A DNA stretch of 38,936 bases from JAXGPP01 sp964436865 (GCA_964436865.1 CAYTFK010000028.1:1-38936); one strand, 5' to 3'. Numbered from the stretch's first letter, positions 15,940-24,917 are shown. Numbers and translations: made by a program. The notes: generated by a model from the sequence alone, not told the origin.

Positions 15940-16998
15940 CTATGCGCCCGTGCTCGTGCCGACCTTGGCCATCGGTCCCGCACTGGCTTTGGCAATCGCG
16001 GTGCGCATGTCCGTATCGGCTTGCACGTTGCGGAGCCGGTAATAGTCCATAATTCCCAAGGTTCCCTCGCGAAATGCCTGGGCGATGGCCCGGGGAACCT
16101 CGGCTTCCGCCTCGACGAGCTTCGCTCGGCTTTCTTCAATCGACGCGATATTCTCTTGCTCCTGGGCTACCGCCAGCGCGCGGCGCCCTTCCGCACGTGC
16201 CCGGGCAACGCGCATGTCGGCCTCGGCCTGGTCGGCCTGGAGGCGAGCGCCGATGTTGTCGCCCACATCGATGTCGGCGATGTCGATCGATACGATCTCG
16301 AAGGCCGTCTGGCTGTCGAGCTTGCGGCCCAGCACCTTCTTGGAGATCCGATCCGGGTTGGCAAGCACTTCACTGTGCGTCTCCGCCGAGCCGATGGCGC
16401 TGACAATGCCTTCGCCGACGCGGGCGATGATCGTCTCTTCCGTCGCTCCGCCGATCAGCTGATAGAGATTGGCCCGCACGGTGACCCGGGCCTTGACCTT
16501 GAGTTGGATACCGTTGCGCGCCACGCCGTCGAGCGTGTCGCGGCCCATACCGCGGGCCGGGCAATCGATCACTTTCGGATAAACACTCGTCTGCACGGCT
16601 TCCAGGACGTTCCGGCCAGCAAGGTCGATCGCCGTCGCCAGTTTGAAATCCAGATCGAGCCTGGCCTTGTTGGCCGCGATCAGCGAGCGGATCACCAGCG
16701 GGACATTGCCACCCGCCAGGTAATGGGCTTCGAGCGCCCGTGTGGTCACCCCATCTTCGTCGCTGATGCCGGCCTGCACCGCCATGATCTTGCTGCGAAC
16801 GATTACGGCGGGGTTGACCTTGCGGAACGTCATGCCCAAAAGGTCGAGAATGCCGATTCCCGCCCCAGTCGTCTTCGATTGGATCCAGAGCCGGAAATAC
16901 CTGGCAAATACGGCCAGCACTACCAGGCCGAAGATGACGACCGCGAAAACGATCACGAATGTGATCACCTGGCCGGCTTGCTGGGCGAACAGTCCCAT
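15940..16998 (-). CDS. floA: Flotillin-like protein FloA (SPFH family)
   Basis: FloA proteins insert in the inner membrane and form lipid-raft-like assemblies that organise other membrane proteins. The 352-residue product has one N-terminal hydrophobic hairpin (VITFVIVFAVVIFGLVVLAVF). The conserved block follows (LGMTFRKVNPAVIVRSKIMAV, THSEVLANPDRISKKVLGRKLD), then the Ala/Glu-rich coiled coil (LQADQAEADMRVARARAEGRRALA) and the tail LGIMDYYRLRNVQADTDMR. These match the Bacillus FloA/YqfA family along the whole length. It lies 67 bases after the short NfeD gene and 65 before the Pro/Gln-rich gene. The NfeD-flotillin pairing is well established; the planctomycete clients are unknown. Confidence 0.95.
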   Translation of the reverse strand: MGLFAQQAGQVITFVIVFAVVIFGLVVLAVFARYFRLWIQSKTTGAGIGILDLLGMTFRKVNPAVIVRSKIMAVQAGISDEDGVTTRALEAHYLAGGNVPLVIRSLIAANKARLDLDFKLATAIDLAGRNVLEAVQTSVYPKVIDCPARGMGRDTLDGVARNGIQLKVKARVTVRANLYQLIGGATEETIIARVGEGIVSAIGSAETHSEVLANPDRISKKVLGRKLDSQTAFEIVSIDIADIDVGDNIGARLQADQAEADMRVARARAEGRRALAVAQEQENIASIEESRAKLVEAEAEVPRAIAQAFREGTLGIMDYYRLRNVQADTDMRTAIAKASAGPMAKVGTSTGA

Positions 16999-17065
16999 GG
17001 TGAAATCCTTGTTGATGCCCTCGGGTAACTTGACGCCACCGGTTTAGCCGGCCCCGAACCAAAAG

Positions 17066-17659
17066 TCAAGCAGTCGGCGGCTCCTGGAAGGGGTCGGGGA
17101 TCAATGCGTCAATCGGCTGCGACAACGGATCCTGCGCCGCCTGTCTTGGACGGGAGGCGAGCGATTCACCCTCGTCGGCCGGTTGGACGATCACTTCCAT
17201 GCCGCGGACCTGCACGACGCGAACCAGTTGGCCCGCCTCGATCGCCATTCCCTCGCTTACCGCGTCGATCGTCCGGCCCTCGATGACCACGGGACCGCTG
17301 GGAAGCATCGGACCTTTCGCGCGGCCCACTTTCCCGACAAGCGACTTCAAAGCGCGGAGTCGCGGATTATCGGGCAGAACGTCCTGGCTCTGCGGCGTGG
17401 TCAGCAGCACCCGTCTCCCAATTGCCGTTCGGGGCCAGAACTTGAATCCTAGAATGGCGACGGCCGGCAGGCCGAAGAGGGCCGTCGCCAATATGACCAG
17501 CCCCACCAACGCGCTCTCCAGGAATGCCACGACGACGGAGGCCACCAGGGCAGCCACGGCCAAGAAGCCAAGGATGCCACCCGACGGAATAAAGATCTCC
17601 ATCGTGGACAGCGCCAGTCCAGTAACCAGCAACAGAATCGCCCAAGCCCAGAAATCCAT
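17066..17659 (-). CDS. Short NfeD protein (membrane spans plus OB domain)
   Basis: The 197-residue protein has three or four membrane spans (WAWAILLLVTGLALSTMEIF, ILGFLAVAALVASVVVAFL, LVILATALFGLPAVAILGF). A C-terminal NfeD OB-fold domain follows (LVGKVGRAKGPMLPSG, then VSEGMAIEAGQLVRVVQVRG). It lacks the ClpP-like protease domain of the gene before it. In known systems this short form pairs with flotillins in the membrane. ATG 17659 directly precedes the first span, and GGGAG is about 13 bases upstream. It sits 160 bases after NfeD1 and 67 before floA, all on one strand. Confidence 0.9.
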   Translation of the reverse strand: MDFWAWAILLLVTGLALSTMEIFIPSGGILGFLAVAALVASVVVAFLESALVGLVILATALFGLPAVAILGFKFWPRTAIGRRVLLTTPQSQDVLPDNPRLRALKSLVGKVGRAKGPMLPSGPVVIEGRTIDAVSEGMAIEAGQLVRVVQVRGMEVIVQPADEGESLASRPRQAAQDPLSQPIDALIPDPFQEPPTA

Positions 17660-17819
17660 CGTGAGTATCAATCTCCCGGAGCCAGCGGAAGGGACAGCCC
17701 TTCCTCCGACATTATGTCGGTTGCTGTTGGGCGCGGCCAGGGGGGTGAGCCGCACGCGTTGACCACCCGGGAGTTCCCCCGCCTCGCACGACGGGATCGA
17801 TCCGTCCCGGCGGAACCGG

Positions 17820-20054
17820 TCAGTCCGGCGTCTCTGCAGATTGCACCAGGATGCGATTGCCGTGAACCTCGACCACGCGGACTGCCGCTGCCCGGGGGAT
17901 CACGTCTCCGTCGCTGATCACGTCGTAGACACGGTTGCCAAAGCGAGCCTTTCCGCTTGGCATCAACTGCGTTACCGTCTCGCCCTGGGCACCCATCAGG
18001 TGTTCGTAGCTGACCAGCGATTCGCGGCGACTGCGGTCGCGAGCCTCCTCACCAGCGGGAGGCTCCAGCATGACCTCGCCCAGAATGGGCGCGCGGGGGA
18101 GCCAGCGGTGCATGAGTGCGCCTGCCGCAATGGTCCCCACCAGGGCACCGCCAATTATGAGCAACGACTGTTGCAGCTCACCGAACTGGTAAGCGTTTCG
18201 GGGCACGATGAATGTCTGGCTGGCGAGGATCAGCGACAGAATCACCAGCAGGCCGCCCCCCAGACCGAAGACACCGAAACCCGGCAGCACGAAGATTTCG
18301 AGCAGCAGACAGGCCACCCCCGTGACAAACAGCATCACTTCGAGCCAGCCGGCAGTCCCCCCGAGAAACCGACTCCAAAAGAACAGCAGAAAGCAAACGG
18401 CTGCGATGAAGCCACCCAGGCCGATACCGGGCATTTGCAATTCCGCGTACAAGGCCGCAAAGCCCACAATCAACAACAGGACCGCCAGCCCCGGTGACGC
18501 CAGGGCCTCGATCAACGTGTCGGCCCAACTGGGCTCCATCAAGGCGGGGTCGTCCTCCAATCCATACAGCGCCCGGAATGCGGCGAAATTATCCACCACG
18601 TGAGTAGCGAGCCAGTAGTCGACTGCCTCGTCGCCCCGGACGCTGAACGGCTCGCCGGGCCGGGTGACCTTCTCACCCTGCTTCCACTCGTCGCGATTTC
18701 GCTGCTGTGCCAGTTCTTCTTCGCTGAAGTACTCGTGGTACTTAACCGTTCCCAGCCGCGAATACCGGTACACATCGAGGTTCGGATCGATCATCGCCGC
18801 GGGCAACGACCAGGATCGCATCTTGCGCGCCGAGATACCCTTACGGATCGTCTCCTTCGCCTGGTGCACCTGCTCTTCGGCGAACACGCCGTCTCCTTCG
18901 CCGCCCAGGACTGCATCGGGATGCATCACCACCTGATCGCACGCCAATGCAATCAGTGCGGCATCGGAACGGGCCTGCTTCGGCACATAAGCCACCGTGC
19001 GAACCTTGCCCGGATCGAGGTCGTAGGCCAATGTTCCGGCCAGCCTGAGACTGTCGGCCGGCGAACCGCCGGGGCTGTCGATCCAGAGGCAGATGAAATT
19101 GACGTCGCGCTTGTTGACCGCGTCGGCGATCATGCGCTCGGCTCGGGTGACTTTCTCGGCATCAATCGGGCCGGAAATGTCGATCCGCACCGCCCGCCAG
19201 GCCTCGCCCAGCGACGGATCTTCTTCCACCGCACCGGGTGGCAGTTCCAGGGCCCTGGCGACGTCGCGAAGGTCCTCTGCCTTGTAGCTGATAAACCCAA
19301 GTTCGCGGGCCTCGTTGCCCGAGAGCCGCCCGGGTTGGCCGGCCTGGAACAGAACCCGGCTCGACTGGATCGTCCGCTGTTTGCGGAGTTCTTCCAGCCC
19401 TTCGGGCGTCACGTATTCGCGGCTCAGGTCGGTCTCGACCTCCAACACCTCGCGTGAAACGTCGAGCAATCCTAGCGCGACTTCGGGCGGGATCGTCTTC
19501 CGGCGACCCGCGATCTCCTTGTAAAAGCTGAGCATCGCCGGCGTAATCGTCCGTTCATTGACTCCCGCCGACCCGATTTCGGCCTCTGGCGCCATGATGA
19601 TCTCGTCGCAGGACATCGCCACAAGCACGGCGTGCCCCTCGATCGTCTGCGGTATGTAAGCTACCGTGGTCGCTTCATTGACCTTCTCACTGGAGATGAA
19701 GTCGGCCAGGTCGTATGCGGCGCCAAACTCGGTGGTGCGGGCGAATTCTTTCTGGTCAGCCGGCACGACGAATTCGAAGATCAATACCGGTCTGACGCCC
19801 GTGCCGCGAACACTGTCGAGCGATCTCAAGACGAATCGCCGTACCTGGCTGGTCGTGGGGCCGGTAATCGGCAAGCGAACGCGGATCGTCCGTCCCACTC
19901 GCTTCACGCCGTCGTCGTCCGGCGCCGAAGCATCGGGGGGAGCCGTGGCCGGCCGGACTGGCGAGGCCCCTTCGGCTGCCAGGACGCGAGCGTCGGTCGA
20001 GGCGGCCACGAGCCCCGCGGCAATCGACGCAATCAGAGCCCAAACGTGCCGCAT
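17820..20054 (-). CDS. NfeD1-type membrane protease with two ClpP-like domains
   Basis: The 744-residue protein has a signal peptide (MRHVWALIASIAAGLVAAS), two ClpP/crotonase-like domains (about 55-270 and 285-480), four or five spans (about 505-640) and an OB domain. The second domain keeps the NfeD1 features: IDSPGGSPADS and Ser363 in ARSDAALIALACD, which aligns by eye with the catalytic Ser of Pyrococcus PH1510, with Lys400 or Lys405 at about the right distance. In the first domain the aligned position is Gly140 (EGHAVLVAMSCD) and the SPGG motif is absent, so it looks inactive. Relatives cleave membrane proteins such as stomatins. ATG 20054 is chosen because it opens the signal peptide and GAGG lies 8 bases before it; ATG 20084 is possible. 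It is the first gene of the FloA operon. Confidence 0.88.
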   Translation of the reverse strand: MRHVWALIASIAAGLVAASTDARVLAAEGASPVRPATAPPDASAPDDDGVKRVGRTIRVRLPITGPTTSQVRRFVLRSLDSVRGTGVRPVLIFEFVVPADQKEFARTTEFGAAYDLADFISSEKVNEATTVAYIPQTIEGHAVLVAMSCDEIIMAPEAEIGSAGVNERTITPAMLSFYKEIAGRRKTIPPEVALGLLDVSREVLEVETDLSREYVTPEGLEELRKQRTIQSSRVLFQAGQPGRLSGNEARELGFISYKAEDLRDVARALELPPGAVEEDPSLGEAWRAVRIDISGPIDAEKVTRAERMIADAVNKRDVNFICLWIDSPGGSPADSLRLAGTLAYDLDPGKVRTVAYVPKQARSDAALIALACDQVVMHPDAVLGGEGDGVFAEEQVHQAKETIRKGISARKMRSWSLPAAMIDPNLDVYRYSRLGTVKYHEYFSEEELAQQRNRDEWKQGEKVTRPGEPFSVRGDEAVDYWLATHVVDNFAAFRALYGLEDDPALMEPSWADTLIEALASPGLAVLLLIVGFAALYAELQMPGIGLGGFIAAVCFLLFFWSRFLGGTAGWLEVMLFVTGVACLLLEIFVLPGFGVFGLGGGLLVILSLILASQTFIVPRNAYQFGELQQSLLIIGGALVGTIAAGALMHRWLPRAPILGEVMLEPPAGEEARDRSRRESLVSYEHLMGAQGETVTQLMPSGKARFGNRVYDVISDGDVIPRAAAVRVVEVHGNRILVQSAETPD

Positions 20055-20367
20055 TGCCAAGGCCTCGCCACATTGGGTGGTCATGAACGACCCTGCTCCT
20101 TCGCGTCCAGCCTCGCGGGGCGGAACCAACACCTTCCAAGAGACGGAACGCTCTGTCCGGACTCAGCTTGGGGAATGCGTCCCGGAAAGTGCCGGGCAAT
20201 GAATTATAGCGGTCCGGCAAAGCGGGGGTCAAACAGGCGTCCCCCTCATCAGGGCGGGAAACGCTCCCATTTAGCGCGCCGCTTCACCTGCCTGTATTTC
20301 GCTGCAGGAGGCACGCCTATTGGGCACCACTCGACCGGCAGTCAGAATTCCGGCGAAGCAGAATTGG
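20055..20367. other. Intergenic region carrying the NfeD/FloA operon promoter
   Basis: These 313 bases separate two minus-strand genes. They contain the promoter at 20203-20232 and the NfeD1 leader. Between 20233 and 20367 I see no gene and no hairpin with a T run for the preceding TIGR03009-type gene. Confidence 0.5.
20203..20232 (-). promoter_or_regulatory. Strong sigma70-type promoter of the NfeD1-NfeD-FloA operon
   Basis: On the minus strand TTGACC (20227-20232) is separated by 18 bases from a perfect TATAAT (20203-20208). It is the best promoter match in the window. Transcription would start near 20195, giving a leader of about 140 bases before ATG 20054. Confidence 0.65.
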
Positions 20368-21537
20368 CTAGCGCGCCCCCGGCGCCGCGGGACGCGACGC
20401 TTGCTGTGCCGTTTGTGCGGTGCCGGTATCCTGGACCTCTTTCGTCCAGCCGATAGGCACCCGGGCATGGAAGGGATCCTGGCGGATCCAGCCCCGCGGA
20501 TCCAGGCCGCCCAGCCAGTTCTTGGAGTTGATTTTTGGCTGGCCAAGATTGTAGACCTGGTTTGTCTTGCCGTTCGTCTCGTGCTTGCGGATCGCGATCG
20601 GCAACATCTCCTTGCGGTCGAGGATAATTTCGACCTTGATGAATTCGGCGGCGTCTTTCTGGTAACGCGGGTAAGCCTCCAGCCAGACCTGCTGTTGCTG
20701 CACCTGAGCCGGGGTAATCAGCCGCAAGAAGTACCGCTCATTGAGCTTGGCGGCGCTGGCGCCGAACAGGAATGGCATGGGTCCGTCGGCAATGCCCTTG
20801 CCCTGCAAGTCGGGCGGCAGCGGATACTCTTTGACCTTCTTAGTGGCATAGTCGTACTGGAAAACGGACTGCCCGTCGCACAACCAGTGCTCGCCGTCTT
20901 CCGGTTTGACGACGCGAAATAGCCCTTTGTCGGGCGATTGGAACTTGATCTCGCCGGTTTCCACCAGACTCGGCTGGCCCGGTTGCGTATTGACAGCCAA
21001 TTGTCCGCCGAATGTGAGTCGAGTGAACTCACACTCGAAAGTCTTGATCTGCCCACTCCGGTCCTCCCACGCGGCTAGCGCCTGATCAAGCGCGGCTTGT
21101 TCCTGCGGCGTGAGTACAAACGGTGCGCTGGCGGTCTGCGGTTGTGACGAAGGCGTTGCGCCCGGCGATGCGGCAACCGGACGGCCCGGTTGCTGGACGG
21201 GAATGGGCGCCTGCGCGGCAGGTCGCCGCTCGATCGAAGGCATCTGCGGCGGCATCGCCTGATAGGGTGGCTGTGGCCCGTAGACCGATGGTTGCGGCGC
21301 CGAGGATGCCGGCTGTCCGTAGTTGGCCGGCCCCTGGGCATTGTATGCCGGCTGCGGTGCATTGGCTTGCGGCTGCTGGTAACCCGCAGGGGGAGTCTGC
21401 TGGGGCTGATAGGCGGACTGGCCTTGATAGCCGGGCTGTTGGGTTGGCGTCTGCTGCGGCCATTGCGATTGCGCCGCCGCCAACCCGCACGAGAACGCCG
21501 ACACTGCCAAGATGCATCCTGCGAGACGCGACGCCAT
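20368..21537 (-). CDS. Secreted LolA-like protein of the planctomycete TIGR03009 type
   Basis: The 389-residue protein has a signal peptide (RLAGCILAVSAFSCGLAAAQ). Residues 22-140 are low complexity, rich in Gln, Pro, Tyr and Ala (GYQQPQAN, QPAYNAQGPANYGQ). The domain starts near residue 143 with LTPQEQAALDQALAAWE, then KTFECEFTRLTFGG, ETGEIKFQSPDKGLFRV and WLCDGQSVFQYDYATKKV. These are hallmarks of the planctomycete TIGR03009 domain, whose fold resembles LolA, the periplasmic lipoprotein carrier. A lipid or lipoprotein binding role is an inference from fold. GGAGGG lies just before ATG 21537. The gene is divergent from the glycosyltransferase. Confidence 0.82.
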   Translation of the reverse strand: MASRLAGCILAVSAFSCGLAAAQSQWPQQTPTQQPGYQGQSAYQPQQTPPAGYQQPQANAPQPAYNAQGPANYGQPASSAPQPSVYGPQPPYQAMPPQMPSIERRPAAQAPIPVQQPGRPVAASPGATPSSQPQTASAPFVLTPQEQAALDQALAAWEDRSGQIKTFECEFTRLTFGGQLAVNTQPGQPSLVETGEIKFQSPDKGLFRVVKPEDGEHWLCDGQSVFQYDYATKKVKEYPLPPDLQGKGIADGPMPFLFGASAAKLNERYFLRLITPAQVQQQQVWLEAYPRYQKDAAEFIKVEIILDRKEMLPIAIRKHETNGKTNQVYNLGQPKINSKNWLGGLDPRGWIRQDPFHARVPIGWTKEVQDTGTAQTAQQASRPAAPGAR

Positions 21538-21874
21538 GGGTTCCCTCCCTGTGGGGCGCAATGACAGCGGACCGATCCGCCGTCCGCCGGGCACCGCCCG
21601 GCCTCAGTCGATCGAGATCGCCCATTCTAACCGCAAGAGTCCGCTAACCCCAAGGTCGAATCCGCACACAAGAACGGGCCCGTCCACTGCGCGAATTTCC
21701 CAGTTTTCCTAAATTATTGCGGTCGTTTCTCCGTTGAGCCGAATGCTCTTCTCCCGCAGTCGCAATCCGGGCTAGATTCAACGGTTGTGGAGTGCGCGAT
21801 TCGCGGTTGAAGGCGGATTTAATACGCATCCCCTCTTTCTTACCCATCAGTTCCTGGCGATCTGAATCGTTTCG
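21538..21874. other. Divergent intergenic region before the glycosyltransferase
   Basis: These 337 bases hold the candidate minus-strand promoter at 21624-21653. For the plus strand I see only TAGATT near 21773 and an AT-rich stretch (21710-21720), without a convincing -35. No small gene is visible. Confidence 0.45.
21624..21653 (-). promoter_or_regulatory. Candidate promoter for the TIGR03009-type gene
   Basis: On the minus strand TTGGGG (21648-21653), 18 bases, then TAGAAT (21624-21629). The leader would be about 80 bases. Confidence 0.4.
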
Positions 21875-23065
21875 ATGAGGCTGGCACTGGTCCATGACTG
21901 GCTCACCGGGATGAGGGGGGGCGAGAAGTGTCTGGAGGTTCTCTGCCGCCGCTATCCCGACGCCCGGTTGTGGACCCTGCTGCATGTCCGTGGGAGTACT
22001 TCGCCGGCGATCGAGCGGATGGAGATCTGTACCAGTTTCCTGCAGCGGTTGCCGGGAGCCGCACGCTACTATCGCACGCTGTTGCCACTGATGCCGGCGG
22101 CGGTGCGAGGGCTGCGAATGCCGTCTGATGTCGATCTGGTGGTCAGTCTCAGTCACGCGGTGGCGAAGGGCGTGGTGCCACCCCCCGGCGTGCCGCACGT
22201 GTGCTACTGCTTCACGCCGATGCGTTACGCCTGGCACCGTCGCGGGGACTACTTCGCCGGCAGCGGGCGGCGCGGCCCGCTTTCTTGGGCCCGCCATGCA
22301 GTGCTCGATTCGGTCCGCCGCTGGGATCTGGCCGCCAGCCATCGCGTGACCCACTTCGTGGCGATCAGCCAGACGGTGGCGCAGCGAATTACCGAATGCT
22401 ACGGCCGCGAGAGTCGCGTGATCTACCCGCCCGTTGATACGGATTTCTACACCCTCGCCGACCAGCCCCGCGAAGAATTCTATCTCTGCGTATCGGCGCT
22501 GGTGGCCTACAAGCGACTCGACCTGGCTATCGACGCCTGCAATTGCCTGGGCCGGCGTCTGATCGTCATCGGCGACGGACCTGAACGGTCGCGACTGGCC
22601 CGCCGCTGCGGTCCCACGGTACGCCTGCTCGGTTGGCAGTCGAACGAGAGTATCCGCGACCATTATCGGCGGGCGAGGGCGTTGATCTTCCCAGGCAACG
22701 AGGATTTCGGCATTGTCCCGCTCGAAGCGCAGGCCTGCGGCGCGCCGGTCATCGCCTTTGGCGAAGGGGGAGTGACCGAAACCGTCCTGGCGGCTGACGG
22801 CTCTAAGCCGGGCACGGGTGTGTTCTTTGCGTCGCAGGACGAGACCGTGATCGCTGAGGCGATTCGCCGTTTCGAGGCCGAAAGCGGTGCCTTCTCGCCC
22901 ATCGCCGCGAGGCGACAGGCGGAACGCTTTGCGGTCGAACGGTTTGAACGGGAGTTGACGGGCTACCTTGAAGAGGTATGCGGCGGCAATCGCCAGCCGG
23001 TTTCCCCTTCGAAGGCCGGTCGTAGAATACCGGTTGAAACAAACCCTTGCCCGGAGCCGAGATGA
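21875..23065 (+). CDS. Glycosyltransferase family 4 protein
   Basis: The 396-residue enzyme is a GT-B glycosyltransferase transferring a sugar from a nucleotide donor, probably in surface polysaccharide synthesis. The N-terminus RLALVHDWLTGMRGGEKCLE is typical of GT4 mannosyl- or rhamnosyltransferase relatives. CYCFTPMRYAWHRRGDYF and VIYPPVDTDFY are further family blocks. The donor-binding EX7E motif is in NEDFGIVPLEAQACGAPVIAF. There are no membrane spans, so it is cytosolic or peripheral. The stop overlaps the start of the D-lactate dehydrogenase gene. No other polysaccharide genes are adjacent, and the acceptor is unknown. No strong ribosome site precedes ATG 21875. Confidence 0.9.
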   Translation: MRLALVHDWLTGMRGGEKCLEVLCRRYPDARLWTLLHVRGSTSPAIERMEICTSFLQRLPGAARYYRTLLPLMPAAVRGLRMPSDVDLVVSLSHAVAKGVVPPPGVPHVCYCFTPMRYAWHRRGDYFAGSGRRGPLSWARHAVLDSVRRWDLAASHRVTHFVAISQTVAQRITECYGRESRVIYPPVDTDFYTLADQPREEFYLCVSALVAYKRLDLAIDACNCLGRRLIVIGDGPERSRLARRCGPTVRLLGWQSNESIRDHYRRARALIFPGNEDFGIVPLEAQACGAPVIAFGEGGVTETVLAADGSKPGTGVFFASQDETVIAEAIRRFEAESGAFSPIAARRQAERFAVERFERELTGYLEEVCGGNRQPVSPSKAGRRIPVETNPCPEPR

Positions 23066-24069
23066 GAGTCGCCGTTTTCAGCACCAAGCCGTACGACCGC
23101 GAGTACCTGTCGGCGGCTAACCTGTCGCACAACCACGATCTGACGTTTTACGAGCCGCGATTGACGCCGCAGACCGTTCCTCTGGCTGAGGGGTTTCCGG
23201 CCGTTTGCGCGTTTGTCAACGACGTGCTCGACGCGCAGGTGCTATTGATGCTCTCGCGGCATGACACGCGCCTGATCGCGATGCGGTGCGCGGGGTTCAA
23301 CAATGTCGACCTCCGTTCGGCCGAGCAACTCGGGGTGACGGTCGCTCGAGTGCCGGCCTATTCGCCCCACGCGGTGGCCGAGCACACGGTGGCCATGATC
23401 CTCGCGCTGGCCCGGCGGCTGCACAAGGCTTACATCCGGGTGCGGGAGGGCAACTTCGCCCTCGAAGGCCTGATCGGTTTCGACCTCCACGGACGCACGG
23501 TGGGCATCATCGGCACGGGGAAGATCGGCACCGTGGTGGCCCAGATTATGAAAGGTTTCGGCTGCCAGATACTGGCTTACGACATCGCCGAATCACCCGA
23601 AGTGCTGGCCCTGGGCGGCCGCTACGTGTCGACCGAGGAGCTTTTTTCGAGTTCCGACATCGTCACTCTTCACTGCCCGCTGGTGCCGGCAACACACCAT
23701 ATCATCAACGAAGAGACGATCGCCCGGATGAAGCGGGGTGCGATCCTGATCAACACCGGCCGCGGGGCGCTCGTCGATACGAAGGCGGCGATCCGCGGGC
23801 TCAAGTCGGGCAAAATCGGCTCGCTGGGGCTCGATGTGTATGAAGAAGAGGCCGACATCTTCTTCGAAGACCTCTCCGACCGGGTGATTCAGGACGACGT
23901 CCTCTCGCGGATGCTCACGTTTCCCAACGTGCTCATCACCGGCCACCAGGCCTTCTTCACCGACAACGCGATGCGGGCGATCGCCGAGGAGACGCTGGCC
24001 AACATCAGCGCCTTCGAACAGGGCCAGCAACCGCACGGCGTGATTTCAGCCGAACTCGTCCGGGCGTGA
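23062..24069 (+). CDS. ldhA: D-lactate dehydrogenase (fermentative LdhA type)
   Basis: The 335-residue enzyme reduces pyruvate to D-lactate with NADH. It resembles E. coli LdhA throughout: VAVFSTKPYDREYL at the start, CAGFNNVDLRSAEQLGV, VPAYSPHAVAEHTVAMIL and FFEDLSDRVIQDDV. The nucleotide motif GTGKIG is at 151-156. Catalytic Arg234 (NTGRGALVD), Glu263 (VYEEEAD) and His295 (TGHQAFFT) each fall within one residue of the E. coli positions. ATG 23062 overlaps the glycosyltransferase stop by four bases (ATGA), and GGAG sits 6 bases upstream inside that gene, so translation is probably coupled. It converges on the DUF4058 gene with 45 bases between. Confidence 0.92.
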   Translation: MRVAVFSTKPYDREYLSAANLSHNHDLTFYEPRLTPQTVPLAEGFPAVCAFVNDVLDAQVLLMLSRHDTRLIAMRCAGFNNVDLRSAEQLGVTVARVPAYSPHAVAEHTVAMILALARRLHKAYIRVREGNFALEGLIGFDLHGRTVGIIGTGKIGTVVAQIMKGFGCQILAYDIAESPEVLALGGRYVSTEELFSSSDIVTLHCPLVPATHHIINEETIARMKRGAILINTGRGALVDTKAAIRGLKSGKIGSLGLDVYEEEADIFFEDLSDRVIQDDVLSRMLTFPNVLITGHQAFFTDNAMRAIAEETLANISAFEQGQQPHGVISAELVRA

Positions 24070-24114
24070 CGGCGCTTTCGGCCGCGACTGGTATGGCAGT
24101 GAAGCGGAAGCGTC

Positions 24115-24873
24115 TCACGCCTCGTCGAGCGGCCCCGCGGCATCCGGATCGAGCACCAGTTCCCGCAGCGGCTCCGGGCAGTCATCCCAGGCCGCCTGGT
24201 AACTTCCCTCCAGCGGGGCCGGAACGTAGGTCTGCAGGTCGAGGAAGATCGGTAGCGAGGGAAGAGGATCCCCGACTGCCACGGGCTCGATATAGGCCTT
24301 CTTCGGCACGCCGGCGTAATAGGCTGCTACGGTGAGCGGCTTGTCAGGCGGTAACTCGAATGGTTCGTCGCAGATCTCCTCCCAGATCGCCTTGTGGATG
24401 CCCTGAGGGTCGCGCGGCGTAGGGGGAAACAGGTCGACGACGAGCAGGTGGATTCCCTGCCGCAGGAGTTCGTAAGCCTTATCTATGACGGATCGCAGCG
24501 CGCCCACGCTGCTCTTGTTGCCAGGCGAAATGATCTCGATCACCGCGACGACTTGCCCCAAGCGGTGGCGCACGACGATCCGGTTTGCCTTCCGGACGTA
24601 AAGGTCGATTTCGGTGGAAGCCACGAATCGGGCCTGTGGCGGGGCGTCGGCGATCGCTACTCCACGCGGCCCCTCCGGTTCGACCGGCGGTGACGACCGC
24701 CGCTTGAGCGTGATCACGTCGGGTATCGGGCCGCCCACAACCTGCTCGGCGAGGGCGAAATAGCCGGCAGGGAGCACGCCGCCATTCAATGCCTTCTTGA
24801 TCTGAATGGTCCAGGTCTGGTGGAAATCGTGGAACAGCCCGGCATCGACTCGGCTCCAATCATGAATCGGCAT
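24115..24873 (-). CDS. DUF4058 family protein
   Basis: The 252-residue protein begins MPIHDWSRVDAGLFHDFHQT, the characteristic opening of DUF4058. TEIDLYVRKANRIVVRHRLG and VAVIEIISPGNKSSVGALRSV follow. The last motif, with an Asp and a Glu-Ile-x-Ser-Pro-x-x-Lys signature, recalls the PD-(D/E)xK nuclease core (E-x-K near the end of a beta-strand), and DUF4058 is often compared to Uma2-type folds. That link is an inference. AAGGAG lies 7 bases before ATG 24873. It has its own candidate promoter and is probably monocistronic. DUF4058 has no established function. Confidence 0.85.
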   Translation of the reverse strand: MPIHDWSRVDAGLFHDFHQTWTIQIKKALNGGVLPAGYFALAEQVVGGPIPDVITLKRRSSPPVEPEGPRGVAIADAPPQARFVASTEIDLYVRKANRIVVRHRLGQVVAVIEIISPGNKSSVGALRSVIDKAYELLRQGIHLLVVDLFPPTPRDPQGIHKAIWEEICDEPFELPPDKPLTVAAYYAGVPKKAYIEPVAVGDPLPSLPIFLDLQTYVPAPLEGSYQAAWDDCPEPLRELVLDPDAAGPLDEA

Positions 24874-24917
24874 GGCATGACTCCTTGCTCCAACGCGGCG
24901 GCCTGGCATCTACTTCG

